DNA of 64,000 nucleotides, taken from Mesostigma viride. Its lineage: Eukaryota; Streptophyta; Mesostigmatophyceae; Mesostigmatales; Mesostigmataceae. A program made the translations under genes and the position numbers. Location: NCBI GenBank assembly GCA_009746045.1, contig RPFO01002073.1, forward strand, positions 1-64,000, read 5' to 3'. Of this stretch, positions 1-18,857 are shown in pieces; positions within the stretch are counted from its first letter, which is position 1; the number at the start of each line of letters is the position of its first letter. The notes under the pieces are model-generated. The model was not told the origin of the DNA, did no database searches, and worked only from the letters and a program-made list of their open reading frames with translations.

Positions 1-3000
1 CCTGGCCCGGCATTGTGGTCCGTGGCTAGAAGCTCGGGCAGCACAGCACCTGGGCAAGAACAAAGGACTGCTTGTAGATCATCATACGGAAGCACGTCCT
101 TCTCACCGTCATCCCACAGCACGGCGGCCAAGCGAGAGCCCGCGTCTATTGCTGTTACCCTACCGTGAAATCTTTTTTTGCCAGCTCCCACAGCATACCA
201 TCTACAGATGGGAGTGGACACCATGATACCATCCGCTACCCGCTTCTCCCAAGCCTCGCTGTTCCTAGCCCTAGCAGCTGCTGCATTCTTGTACTCTGCA
301 AAACAAAGTCTGTCATCCTTCACTACTTGTTGCAGGGCATCTACAGTGGCTGCAGCCAGGCACCCCCCCTTTGTAAGCTTTACGGTGTTTGGCTTCGCCT
401 TGGTGGGCCCTGGCCACGACGAAAGGAGCACGTCCCCCTTGGGCACCGCATACACATGGACGGGCAATGATGATGACACCGGTACGCCGGCAGATGATGG
501 ATGCCACCTGAGCCACTTGGCAGCGTAGTGATCAGCATGAAAACATTCTACCAAGACGGTCGTGTCCCTGGCGCAGGCGTCTTGTGGACTACACCGTACA
601 GAGCAGGTGTCCACGTAAACTTGGTGTTGCCTTCAGCCAAACAAGGATGGGCTACAATAACTGGGTGCCCCTCTTCAAGGCCTACAGACGCTTGGGCTGC
701 AGCTATGTCGAAGGCTATGGCCCTATTCGCCTCATCCCACTGCGCCTGCGTAAAGCCCGCATGTCGTACAGAAGGCACCAACGGCTCTACAGCAGCCGCG
801 ATGGCCAAAGCCAGTTCCTCCTCCTCGTATGTTGCTGCTGGCAGAGGCGTCGGCGCACTGCGCGGGGAAGGGCGGGGCCATTCAGGAGGCCTCCACTCCG
901 CGGGGACAGTGTCAATGCCCTTGGGGACCTTTGGCCAAAATTCTGCCCACCGGATCAACCGGTTCACCTTTGTCTTCGCGTCGACGAAATACTGAGCCCA
1001 CACGGTACCATGCAGCCCGCCCACGAATAGCTTGATTCTTGGGATGTTCTCCTGCATGCATGGGCAGAGCAGTGCGACATGGACAAGGAGTACTTAAGTC
1101 GAGCATATCCGAGGCCAAATTTAGATAAGGTTGCACCAATGGACAAAGAATACATCAAATAACCAAGAGGTATGACGAGTAATGAAAGCAAACTTGGTAG
1201 CAAATGCTTACAGCTTCACCATGATTCAAATTACTCACCTCCAGGTATCGCAGGTTGAGACCAGCCAGCAGGGGCCCTGCGGTCGCGCAAGGAATGTCCG
1301 GATCAAACACGCGAATGCCATACAGGGGACGCCCCTGCTGATCATAGGCGAGAACACGCCCTGAGAGTACACCATCTGGCCGCGGCTGCGTGACGATGTA
1401 GCACTGGTAGCTCATCCACACCTCTGGGTTGCCTTGCACTTTCCGAAATGAGGTGTGGTGGCAGCGAGCAGCCTTGCCAGTCCGCGTAGGGAGACCATCT
1501 TCAGAGTCAGCGCTTGGAGGCATGTAGTCTAGTGCCATGCTCCAGCCAGCTAAGTTTGGTTCCTTCCGGTGCAGCAGCCAGGCCGCGACATCATACACGC
1601 AGCCTAAAACCTTCACCCGGGTCCCAGCTGGAGTCTTGGCGCTCATGTCTTCAGCTGCCACCACGTCCGCATGCTCAAAAGCGCTCAAGATGGCATCAAA
1701 GAAGTCGTCAGGCGCACCGTAGACAACCACGTCCTTGCCACGTCCACTCTTGGCCACCGTTGCCCACAAGTGGCCGAAGCGCTGGTCAGGATCAACGTGA
1801 GAATGCCCACGCATCAACCTGTGGATGTGAACCTTGTCGAAGCGGCCATCCTCCACCAACTTGGCTGCCCAGAGCAATACGGTGTCATTCCTGTTCTCGC
1901 TCCCTCCGTCCAGCTGAAAATGGGCTTCCGTTGGACGAGGCTGGCTGGCAGCCTCCCACGACTTGGCCGCCTCCCAGTCAGCCAACATGCACTCTAGCAT
2001 CGTGCACGTCACGCTGCCAGACTGCCCATGTACCTCCACCCATGGCCACACGGGAAAAAACGTCGAGGTGCCACCCAATATGATGCCGCAATACAAACTG
2101 AATTCAAGGCATTTAGCCCGATTCTGCTCCCAGCCCTTAGGTGCATTAGCTACCAGGGGTGACAAGGTCTTGGTGCTGTCAATCTTGTCTAAGCAGAAAA
2201 GCAAGATTAGCCCCTTGATCGCCAGGCGGCACAGCCTCGCGTACTCACGTCTTTCGCGGCGGACCAAAGCCATGTGCTTCCGGCGCTCCAGGTCATAGCG
2301 TTTTCGCCGCTCTCCAGAACCGGCACCTCGGCGCAGCGTCCGCAAAAGAACGCACGTCTGGCAGACACCCACATTCCTCGTGTACTCCAGCATGCGAATC
2401 TTAGGACTACCTGGCCAATAGTTTCCAAGGGCTACTTGCTTCCAGCATTTCATAAAGGGACTGTAGCTGAGACATAGAGACTTGAACAGGGCCTCATCTT
2501 CCCCGCATTCTAACCTGAGGTCCTCCTTGTACTCGTGTTCCCAGCATTGCTTCATATTCAAGTCACCCAAGAGAATCTCGTTGGCCGCTCTCGCAGGGTC
2601 GTAGTCCCCACATTCCTTTGCGAAGTCCATCTGCCACGCTGCACACCACTCCTTCGCCGAAGAGCCGCCCGGATGCTTGGCGACATCGGCCAGGTCCTCC
2701 TCAGTGAGCCCATGATAATCCAAGACATCCCCATCCACCGGCATGGAGAAACTGGCCGCCGCCTGTGCAAGGTAAGTGCGCCAAACCGAATGCTGAATGC
2801 CCAACAGCTGCCGCATGGCCCGATGACAGCATTTGACCTCGATGATGTCGTTCCCCACAGGCACGTCCAGAATAAGTGGCACGTTGACGTCATAGGATTT
2901 TTGGCTCCCCCCGGGAGCTGCAAAAGTCCAACCAACAAGCACCCCCAAAGCAAAGCGGAAAACATGTTATTCAACATAACACGTACCGACATGATAGCTT

Positions 3001-3682
3001 GGCCCCTAGTTAGCTGGCACCCTTACTAGCCATAACAGCATGTGTACTAGTTATTTAGGTCTCTTTTACTTACTACTCAGCCGTAACAACGAAACGTCCC
3101 AGCAAACAGAAAATTTCGCCATTACGACGCCTAGAAAAACGTGTAAGGGCTGAAAAAGCCGGATGGCGTTCGTGCTCGGAGTAGTGGCCTTTCACAGATT
3201 GGAAGCATTGCAAAGAAAATCAATGCAAGAACATGCTTGACATACGCAGAAAATGGCGTTCTAATTTACTGGACACCTGGAACAATGCAAGATTCAAAGC
3301 CATAGGATCAGGGTCTTCCATGGCCCAGCTACTAGGGGCGCGGATGTCTATAACTAGGGTACCAGTTTACAACATAACGAAAAAAGAACGAACCTGGTTC
3401 CTTTATTACGATATGCTGAACCCCTGCCCTTTGAAGCAGCGACGTCACGAAGTCTTGACGCAAGCTCTGGTTGTGTGCTAGCCAGAATAGTTGCCTAGCC
3501 GCAGGCGGAACCGACACTAGTCTAATGGCATGCCGGGGATCTCGCAAGCACCTTGCACTACACTTGCAATCTATGGATAGATCTTCATTGATAGATCTTG
3601 GGTCAATACGAGATGCGTATGTGACCAATGCTGAGCGCCTTCCGGGCTTTGCAGCACGAAGATTCTGGGCTGATTCATCCAT
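1..3682 (-). CDS. DUF7869-type protein, probably transposon-derived; 3' end beyond window
   Basis: Hand-built model: exon 1 3682-3394, exon 2 2917-1239, exon 3 from 1051 leftwards. Junctions are GT-AG and phases close. Exon 1 has a Cys-rich start (CKCSARCL). Exon 2 carries the features I associate with the DUF7869 family of algal and animal genomes: a CCHRAMRQLLGI segment, a CQTC motif followed by a basic RRERREYARL helix, LDKIDSTKTLSP, LDGGSENRN, and GHSHVDPDQRFGHLW. The acidic and His residues suggest an RNase-H-like nuclease fold, but that is inference. Exon 3 continues as ENIPRIKLFVGG and its frame stops at 548. An overlapping frame (about 620 to 1) continues with an SH3/Tudor-like stretch, RLAAVLWDDGEKDVLPYDDL. 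A frameshift or an unrecognised intron must lie near 560-620. The exon 1 donor (GTTCGT) is the weakest junction. Product function is unknown; a transposase-related origin is likely from family habit. Confidence 0.72.
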
Positions 3683-3918
3683 GATAGTTGCTTATGATGC
3701 CTGATGAGGATGCCATTCATTATCGAAATAAATACTGAGCACGCCGCGGTTGCAAGGCGGCAACCGCGGCGTGCCCTTGCTCATGGTGGCGACGAATCCT
3801 TTCTGGCCTGCGCTGGCTGTCTCCTTGATCTGGATCGGCTGTGCCGCATGCAGGCTGCTGAGGCCGGGTTCCCCGGCTATGAAGGTCGTAGCCAGCCGCC
3901 AGGTCGCAGGCTCGTAGC

Positions 3919-4471
3919 CCATTCTGTAGCCGGGCTATAGCCAGGCTACCGACCAGGCTATAGCCTGCTCTTGCCCAAGCCATTTTCCCTGGTTATTGTA
4001 CGGTGCTGAGCTATGATTGGGCTACGAACGGTTACACTAGAGACCTGAACTTTGTAACCGTTCGTAGCCCAATCGTAGCTAAGCACCCTTTTTTGTAACC
4101 GTTCGTAGCCCAATCATAGCTCAGCACCTCTTTTGTAACCGTTCGTAGCCGGGCTATAGCCAGGCTACCGACCAGGCTATAGCCTGCTCTTGCCCAAGCC
4201 ATTTTCTCTGGTTATTGTACGGTGCTGAGCTATGATTGGGCTACGAACGGTTACAAAAAAGGGTGCTGAGCTATGATTGGGCTACGAACGGTTACACTAG
4301 AGACCTGAACTTTGTAACCGTTCGTAGCCCAATCGTAGCTAAGCACCCTTTTTTGTAACCGTTCGTAGCCCAATCATAGCTCAGCACCGTACAATAACCA
4401 GGGAAAATGGCTTGGGCAAGAGCAGGCTATAGCCTGGTCGGTAGCCTGGCTATAGCCCGGCTACAGAATGG
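3919..4471. repeat. Large nested inverted (foldback) repeat
   Basis: The sequence from 3919 (CCATTCTGTAGCCGGGC) reads as the reverse complement of the segment ending at 4471, with arms of at least 120 bp. Inside are further inverted copies of a segment containing GTAACCGTTCGTAGCCCAAT and of its partner ATTGGGCTACGAACGGTTAC. The flanks (3925-3970, 4140-4180, 4430-4500) also carry GGCTATAGCC-type palindromes. No coding capacity. It could be a foldback or MITE-type element, or the terminal part of a larger DNA transposon. It lies between two divergent ORF sets. Confidence 0.8.
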
Positions 4472-4682
4472 CCTGGTCGGTAGCCTGGCTATAGCGCATA
4501 CCGGTAGCCTCTCTGTAGCATAGATGATCGACCTGGACTTGGACATTTTGGCGCTAAACAGAAAATGGCTGGGCTACGACCTGGCTATAGACACGTGCCT
4601 GCCAGCCCTACCGGCCGGCTACCAGGCGCACACAGCCAGAGACGCGCGCGTCATTTAAATTTCGACACGGCTATAGACAGCA

Positions 4683-5291
4683 ATGGGCTCTGCACAGGCG
4701 CACACACGACAGACATCGCGGACGCACACACGACAGACATCGCGGACGCTAGTTTCCATGGAGGACATTCCCCTGCAATTATGTGGGGGTTGTCCTGAGT
4801 TGACAGGAGCTGCCCATAAGTGCACATGCGGTGTGTGGATGCACGGGATTTGTGGCATCGGCCAGGGAGAAGAGGGGTATGGCCAAGTGAGGATCTGCAC
4901 GAAATGCCAGCAGGGGGGCGAGACTAAAAAACAGGACAAGCCACAGCCGGCGGGCCCCACTAAAGCCGCCTGTGATGAGGATAAAGACGATGACAAAGAG
5001 GAAGCTGAGGACATGGCCCTCCTAGCCGGCGAGCAGGCCATACTAGAAGGGGATGGCCTGGACGATGTAGACGCCTACTTGTTAGGCAAGACGGGCAGAA
5101 CCGGCAAGCACGTGATGGATGCCACGGGCAAAAAGCAGGTCGGTAAGCGGACGGAATACTGTATGACATGCTCTTGTTCTTCCCTTCCTCCTTGGGGATG
5201 CAAATCATCTTATCGCTGCCCTGTTTTGAGAAATCTGTATGAGCATTGCTACAGCGCCTTTGGGATGCAAATCATCTTATTGCTGCCCTGA
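4683..5291 (+). CDS. Small protein with a PHD/RING-like zinc finger
   Basis: An ORF of 202 aa; a better start may be the ATG at 4758 (MEDIPLQLCGGC), since the residues before it come from a short direct repeat (GACAGACATCGCGGACGCAC, twice). It contains a compact cysteine/histidine cluster: CGGC, then KCTCGVWMHGIC, then CTKC, with spacing like a PHD or other treble-clef finger. A basic/acidic linker follows, with an acidic patch (DEDKDDDKEEAEDMA). The last ~45 codons run into a tandem repeat, so the true 3' end, possibly spliced, is uncertain. Such fingers occur in chromatin readers and in transposon proteins. The neighbouring foldback favours the latter, as inference only. Confidence 0.45.
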   Translation: MGSAQAHTRQTSRTHTRQTSRTLVSMEDIPLQLCGGCPELTGAAHKCTCGVWMHGICGIGQGEEGYGQVRICTKCQQGGETKKQDKPQPAGPTKAACDEDKDDDKEEAEDMALLAGEQAILEGDGLDDVDAYLLGKTGRTGKHVMDATGKKQVGKRTEYCMTCSCSSLPPWGCKSSYRCPVLRNLYEHCYSAFGMQIILLLP

Positions 5292-5325
5292 TTTGAGAAA
5301 TCTGTATGAGAAACGCTACAGCGCC
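5190..5325. repeat. Two-copy direct repeat, about 69 bp period
   Basis: GGGATGCAAATCATCTTAT recurs at about 5196 and 5265. Each copy is followed by a CTGCCCTG..TTTGAGAAATCTGTATGAG segment and CTACAGCGCC. The second copy abuts the palindromic element at 5324. Confidence 0.75.
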
Positions 5326-5459
5326 TGGCAAGCCAAAAAAAAAAAATTCCCCTCGCGGGGGGCTCCGCTACGCCCGCCCAAAGGCGGCGGGCTCCGCTTT
5401 GCCTTTGCCGTTTTCCAGCGCCCCCCGCGAGGGTAAATTTTTTTTTTTGGCTTGCCAGG
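5324..5459. mobile_element. Short palindromic (MITE-like) element
   Basis: Terminal inverted repeats start CCTGGCAAGCC and end GGCTTGCCAGG. Each is followed inwards by an A or T run and then a CCCTCGCGGGGGGC-type segment. Total length is about 136 bp with no coding capacity. Size and hairpin structure fit a non-autonomous DNA element. A target-site duplication could not be fixed. Confidence 0.65.
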
Positions 5460-5574
5460 CACAGTTCTTGTCGTTGCATTACTAAAAGGAGTTAGGGTGT
5501 CATGGGTTGTCCGGCGTTTGTATAAACCCCCTCAAAATTAGGGTTGGTGGTTTAACAACACGTCATGGTATATT

Positions 5575-8240
5575 TTGCTGCTGCTTCGCGACATGTTTAC
5601 GCAGGAGGGCGCTGGGGGGGCGCCAGTTGATCGCCATCGCCATGGTTATAGCGACGGCGACGGCGATGGCGATGGCGATGGCGATGGCGATGGCGATGGC
5701 GATGGCCATGGCGATGGCGATAGCGACACCGACGGCGGGGGCGACGGCGATGGCGATGGTGGGGGCGGCGGTGGGCGCGGCAGCGGGGGCAACGGCGTGG
5801 GTGACGGCGGGGGAGAGGGCGGGGGCGACGGCGGGGGCGACGGCGGGGGCGACAGCCGGGGGGGGGCCGCGGCGATGGCGGGGGCGACAGCGGGGGGGGT
5901 GCCGCGGCGACGGCGGGGGGACGGCCGGGGCGACGGCGGGGGTGACGGCGGGGGTGACGGCGGGGGCGAGGGGGGGGCGACGGCGAGGGCGACAGCGGGG
6001 GCGATGGCGGGGGGGCGACGGCGGGGGGCCAGCGGGGGCGACGGTGGCACGGAAGGCAAGGATGGTAGCCACAGCAGTCACGGCAGTGGGATGGGGAATG
6101 CACGGCGTCCGGCTAATATCAACCAGCCGCCGCTTCCATCCGGGTCAACGCCGACCTTGCAGCCGGGCTGCATCTTTTCAACGAGCAAGCCCCACGCAAC
6201 CTTCGTGGCAATCTCGGTGATTCCAAGCAAGGGCGCCTTTATGGCAAAAACTGTCCTTGCCCTTGCCAAGAACATCAGAGTCCGCAGGAGCGATAAGCCT
6301 ATCATCGATGGCTCTGCTCAGGTAGTGTTTTCCAAATTGCCAATCGGCAAACCATTCAACCAACTCATGGAGCCTAATGGTTCCCCGTACACCTTGCGGG
6401 GGCCATCCTGGCAGGCCACGATGGCGGTGGCAACGCCACTTTTGGCACCACTGCAGGTGGATGCCTTCGCCGCGTACCCAGCGACCTACTGCCGGGTGGG
6501 ATCCGACTTTCTTCCATTTCCTTACGACGAGGAGGAGGACAAGCAACCCAGGCGCGGGTCGGCGCGTTTCGGGAAGGCCTCGCCCACGGCGAGCTTGTTG
6601 CCTGAAAAGATGGCACCGCCCACGCCCACGTCGACCCGGAAGACTGCACAGCTGGCGGGGCCCTCGCCCACGTCTAGCGGGAAGACTCCCTCCAAGAGAT
6701 CAACCAGGGCAGCCTTAGCAGACCTCACAAATGTGCCAAAGGATGTGCCAGAAGTCAAGCCCGCGCCAAAGAAACCCAAACTGGAAGTTCACCCAGTTCA
6801 GAGAAATCATGCCGGGCCATGTGAGGACATGGTTACCGGCAAGGTTCTGGACGCGCTTGAGAATCTATCTGTAGCTTTTAAAGACCAAGCCCAGCAAGTC
6901 GCCCAGCAAGTTGTGGCGGCACTAGCCTTGAAGAGTGCAAGTGCCTCCAAGGTCGAGCACAGGAACGACAAGGACATGGGCACGGCAGACATGGTTGCCG
7001 ATGGGATGGGCACCAGCAGTGACACAGACGGCACTGGCAAGGGATGCACCACAGGCATGGGCGGTGGCATGGGTGGCGCTAGCATGGGTGGCGCTGGCAT
7101 GGGTGGTGCTGGCATGGGCGGCGCTGGCATGGGTGGCGCGGGCATGGGCGGCGGTGGCATGGGTGGCGCTGGCATGGGTGGTGCTGGCATGGGCGGCGCT
7201 GGCATGGGTGGCGCTGGCATGGGTGGCGCTGGCATGGGCGGCGCTTGCATGGGTGGCGCTGGCATGGGTGGCGCTGGCATGGGCGGCGGTGCCATGGGTG
7301 GCGCTGGCATGGGTGGCGCTGGCATGGGCGGCGCTGCCATGGGTGGCGCTGGCATGGGTGGCGCTGGCATGGGCGGCGCTGCCATGGGTGGCGCTGGCAT
7401 GGGTGGCGCTGGCATGGGCGGCGCTGCCATGGGTGGCGCGGGCACGGGCGGCGTTGGCATGGGCATGGACGGTGGTATGGGCATGGGCATGGGCGGTGGC
7501 ATGGGCATGGGCGGTGGCATGGGCATGGGCATGGGCGGTGCCATGGGCGGTGCCATGGGCATGGGCGGTGCCATGGGCATGGGTGGTGGCATGGGCATGG
7601 GCGGTGGCATGGGCATGGCATGGGCGGTGCCATGGGCATGGGCATGGGCATGGGTGGTGGCATGGGCATGGGTGGTGCCATGGGCATGGGCATGGGCGGT
7701 GGCATGGGCATGGGCATGGGCGGTGGCATGGGCATGGGCATGGGCGGTGCCATGGGCATGGGTGGTGGCATGGGCATGGCTGGCATGGGTGGCGCTGGCA
7801 TGGGTGGCGCTGGCATGGGCATGGCTGGCATGGGCGGCGGTGGGATGGGCATGGGCATGGCTGGCATGGGTGGTGGCATGGGCATGGGCGGTGGTGGCAT
7901 GGGCATGGGCGGTGGTGGCATGGGCATGGGCGGTGGTGGCATGGGCATGGGCGGTGGTGGCATGGGCATGGGCGGTGGTGGCATGGGCATGGGCGGTGGT
8001 GGCATGGGCATGGGCGGTGGTGGCATGGGCATGGGCGGTGGTGGCATGGGCATGGGCGGTGGTGGCATGGGCATGGGCGGTGGTGGCATGGGCATGGGCG
8101 GCGGCATGGGCATGGCTGGCATGGGTGGTGGCATGGGCATGGGCATGGGCATGGGCATAGGCGGAATGGGAGGCACAGCCGAGCCTAGCTTGAACCTTAA
8201 TCGCCTTGTTGGGCTTCATCTCATGGGCGTTCTTCGTTAG
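5575..8240 (+). CDS. Low-complexity Asp-Gly / Gly-Met repeat protein with a unique middle domain
   Basis: Reading frame from 5575 (or the ATG at 5593). It opens with a (DG)n tract encoded by a GGCGAT hexamer array (about 5653-5710) and a Gly/Asp-rich stretch to about 6020. A non-repetitive central region of some 300 residues follows (about 6050-6980), with [11 protein letters not shown] as a possible nuclear localisation signal and helix-prone segments ([20 protein letters not shown]). From about 7062 a [11 protein letters not shown] minisatellite begins. The frame slips by one base at about 7615-7625. The frame that keeps GMGG continues to a stop at 8240 (ending [15 protein letters not shown]); the original frame runs Ala/Trp-rich to 8160. 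I recognise no family. Whether this is a true gene, and whether the slip is real or a sequencing error, is open. Confidence 0.45.
7062..8160 (+). repeat. GGCATGGGY minisatellite coding for Gly-Met repeats
   Basis: About 1.1 kb of a nearly pure purine/GC repeat based on GGCATGGGC and GGTGGC blocks. Sub-families are visible: 15-bp GMGGA units at 7062-7450, GMGMGG units to about 7880, then a regular GMGMGGG block repeated about ten times (7880-8100). It reads through as coding in the plus frame described for the Gly-Met protein. Confidence 0.85.
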
Positions 8241-8451
8241 ATTGTGACATTGGTATTGTAACGACAAAAAAGTAACGTGGTGGAGCTGCCGTCTTATTGA
8301 ACTTTCATGATTTTTAGTGGAACTGCCGTCTTAACGATTTATAATTATTATGGTGCATGTCATGACTACAATTTGCATCGTTTTTCTGTGGAAACTAAAC
8401 ATGTCAAAGCTTCGTGCACAAGTGGCTACAAACCATACCTGGCTAGGGGGG

Positions 8452-8502
<51 letters not shown>

Positions 8503-8600
8503 CGCGCTTTGGGGAACACTTGAGGGGAGGTAGGTGGTATTATTCTATTGATTTCACACAAAGTTGGAATACTGGCCGTCAAGTGAGCAAACTCTTGGCC
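8241..8600. other. Non-coding gap with a 48-base G homopolymer
   Basis: Nothing gene-like. The notable content is a G run at 8446-8453, one A, then 48 uninterrupted G (8455-8502). The ORFs through it are only poly-Gly or poly-Pro shadows. Confidence 0.8.
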
Positions 8601-8635
8601 AACTGAGCAAACTCATGGCCACCAGCTCATTCTAG

Positions 8636-10443
8636 GCTACTTCATGCAAGGGTGGGAAGTGTAAGCTACCCTTGCTCTAGGTGCACCAGGGCACCTGCAC
8701 CCTCATGATCTATCACGCTATGCCCAGCTAAGGGTGAGCATGTCATGTGGGGGAAGATCATCATGGCTATACAAGAGCTAGGGCATGGCTTCTCAGCAGA
8801 GAGTGACTCCCTGCATGGGCACTGCGTGATAAAATAAAAACTAGGCATCATCTGGAGGGTGGCTCATCATAGGCACACATGTACATGACTAAAATGCTAG
8901 GCCTCAGCTGGTATAGTGCCTGTAGTAGGCGGGCATATGTACAAGGCCACTGTCTAACTATTCTACACTACTGCTGCTGTATTCCCCTAGGCTGGGGCTT
9001 CTGGAGTCGCTGGGGCCGCTGTGGTCGAGGGGGTCCCGTGCCAGGGCTTGTGGCCGACGTAGATGGCCGCCCCGCCTTCCAGTACACCGGCTGGCCCGCC
9101 TTGGTCTGCCGGAGCTGGAGGTAGGTCGGCCCGAGCTCCCGTCGCCGTTGTTGCTGCGCCAGGGTCAAGTCGTCGTCCACGGTGAAGTGAGTCTTCTCGA
9201 GCCGCTTGCGGCGTCTGAGAAACGAAATCTTGTCCGCTGGGCTCTCAAAGATGAGAAGAAGCGGCTCCAGGCGCCCCTGCCTTACTACCCCGCGCGCGGG
9301 GGAGGCGGTGTGGGCGGTCAGCTTAATCTCACCAAGAAGGCCCATGCGTGCAAGGATTTTGCTCTCAAACGCACGTGCAAGCTTCTCGGAATTCACACCT
9401 TCCTCCATGTCGAAGTTCTTGAGGATGGCGTTGAGGCTGCGCTTGGCGAGCTCGGCCTCCTCGCGGAGGTCAAGTGTCTGCCGCTGGAGCTGGGCTGCGA
9501 CGGCGGAGGTGGTGGAGGTGGTGTGCGCCCAGGTCGTGATGGGAGGAGCATCGCCGGCCAGGCCAGCAGGGGCTGGCTTGGCGGCAATGTCCTTCACCAC
9601 CTGGGCGGTGAGGCCTGCGGTGTTCTGCAGGACCTCGATAGCCGGCGATGGCATTGTCCCTAAGACGCTGGTCGATGTCGCGAAGCTGGGCGGTGAGGGA
9701 GTCGGAGGAGGGGGCGGTGGAGGAGGCGAGGAGGGTGGAGGTGGCGGTGGAGATGGTGGGGAGCTCAGCAGCCAGCTTGCCGCCCATTGTCGCCACATCT
9801 GTGGCAAGGGGGGTCACGTGCTGCTCGAAAGCTTCCTTAAGGAGGGCGCGGACGATGCATTCTGTCGCAACGGTGGGGGGCGGTGGTGGGGGAGCCCAGA
9901 TCTCGGTGTCGGAGCGCCCGAGGAGGGAGCAGAGGGCGAAGCGTTGGAGCTTGGGGCGATTCATGCGGCCAATTCGCGGGAGATCCTCGACCGGGTCGGC
10001 AGGCTGACCACCGGGCCAGCGGCCGCGGTTGTGGGAGCACAGGTATGAGCACAGGTCCATAAGCGAGGCGTACGTGCCGAAAAACACATCTTCCATGAAG
10101 GTTCCGGGACCGCGGTTCCAGAAGCCATATGCGTTGATGTCGAAGGAGATCTCGTCCCAGTGCGGCTCGGCCGGGCGGCTGCGCTTGGGCTCTGGCGATG
10201 CAGATGGCGAGGAAAGCCCTGGGGGCTGGGCGAGCACCAGTGCGCGACTAGTGTCATCGTTGCCTGCCGGACCTGATTGCGAAGCTGCAGCCGGAGCTGC
10301 AGACGTATTTTCATTGCCGAGCGCAGCCGCCAGGCTGCGTTGCGTTGAGGGGCGTTTGCTCATCGTATATTGCGTAATAGCGTCGGAAAATTATATCAGC
10401 ATGTGCGTCGTAGAAAGACGCGTCGATTGTGATATTCACGGCT
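8636..10443 (-). mobile_element. LINE ORF1-like retroelement, copy A
   Basis: The minus-strand ORF begins at 10363 (MSKRPSTQRSLAAALG). It holds a Ser/Pro-rich N-terminus, a WDEISFDINAYGFW segment and a helical middle. An overlapping frame (open 9807-8968) then carries a C-terminal domain: PADKISFLRRRKRLEKTHF, VDDDLTLAQQQRRREL, PTYLQLRQTKAGQPVYWK. The 'shared residues - basic helix - DDDLTL - RRREL' pattern resembles the RNA-binding end of non-LTR retrotransposon ORF1 proteins. The two frames overlap by about 340 bp, and the join needs a shift near 9640. A 3' untranslated part down to about 8636 is shared with copies B and C (GGCATCATCTGG, TCATCATAGGCACACATGTA). No reverse transcriptase lies in this copy. 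Its 5' leader (10370-10500) matches copy C. Confidence 0.7.
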
Positions 10444-11369
10444 AAATTCGGTGCTCAAACGTGAAAGTTATGAGCGCCGCCGTCAGCCATGGCTACCTCA
10501 AGGCTCGTGGCTCGTCCATTAAGCGTAATAGCTCTGGGCTATGTGCTACAGATACTCCCAACGGAGTTATGTTCCTAATTATTAATTAATTAATTAATGT
10601 CATGATTCCAGTCACGTGTCTATTAATAATTAATTAATTAATGCCATGATTCCAAACGTCCAAGAACTGCACACGGTGCAAAGGCAAAAATCCGGAGGAC
10701 AGCACTTTCAAATGTGCGGCGGGAACCAAAAGCCCGCGTATGCCAGAAAACATCGAGTTGCTGCAGCGACGCGATGGTCGACGTGGACAACGAATCCAGT
10801 GCCAAGCTCGGAACGGCCGCAAAGGAGATCTGGCATCACTGGGTTCAGATGTGCGGAGATAATACGCGATCCAGAGAAACTATATTCAGAGAAACTCCTT
10901 GATATTCAGAGAAAACCGATAATTTTTAATTTAATTGGATACTGATACAACCAGCACAGGCTTGACTTCACGAGAATCCGTACAAAAGGTTTTCCGTCAA
11001 GAAATTAAAAAATATTTCAATTAAATTTAAGTTTCGTCAAGAAATTGCCTCTGTATTATTTGCGTTGTTATTGACTCGTTCAGGTGGATGGAAAGGAGAT
11101 CTAGTGATCATGGGAGATCATACATAACCTTGTTTGTTTTTGAGGAGAATACCATTATTTGGTTGCGTCTGTAATAAATTAAAAAGTCGTTTGCTCTATC
11201 TGGGCTATTTGGGCGGGAAATCCATACCTTAGCTAAATACCCCATATCCATTTCCCTCATGGCCATGGCCGAAATTCCATGGAAAGCGAGGAATCTCCTG
11301 CTGTCGCCCCCTGCCATGCCCTGCTCACTAAGCTATCATAACAGGACAACCATGCAGACATGCTCGCAT
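10444..11369. other. Intergenic, AT-rich, with a LINE-type 3' tail
   Basis: At 10530-10575 the motif GCTATGTGCTACAGATACTC, then CCAACGGAGTTATG, runs into TAAT repeats. Related tails lie at about 24265-24335 (plus) and 25421-25490 (minus). TAATTAATTAATG(T/C)CATGATTCCA occurs twice (10577-10655). I see no gene in the remainder, which ends at the phosphoglucomutase stop codon. Confidence 0.6.

Positions 11370-18857
<7,488 letters not shown>

Noticed and set aside
5507-6220. 237-aa Ala/Met/Gly ORF overlapping the Asp-Gly protein
   Set aside because: An alternative frame of the GGCGAT microsatellite with no unique part comparable to the 5575 frame.
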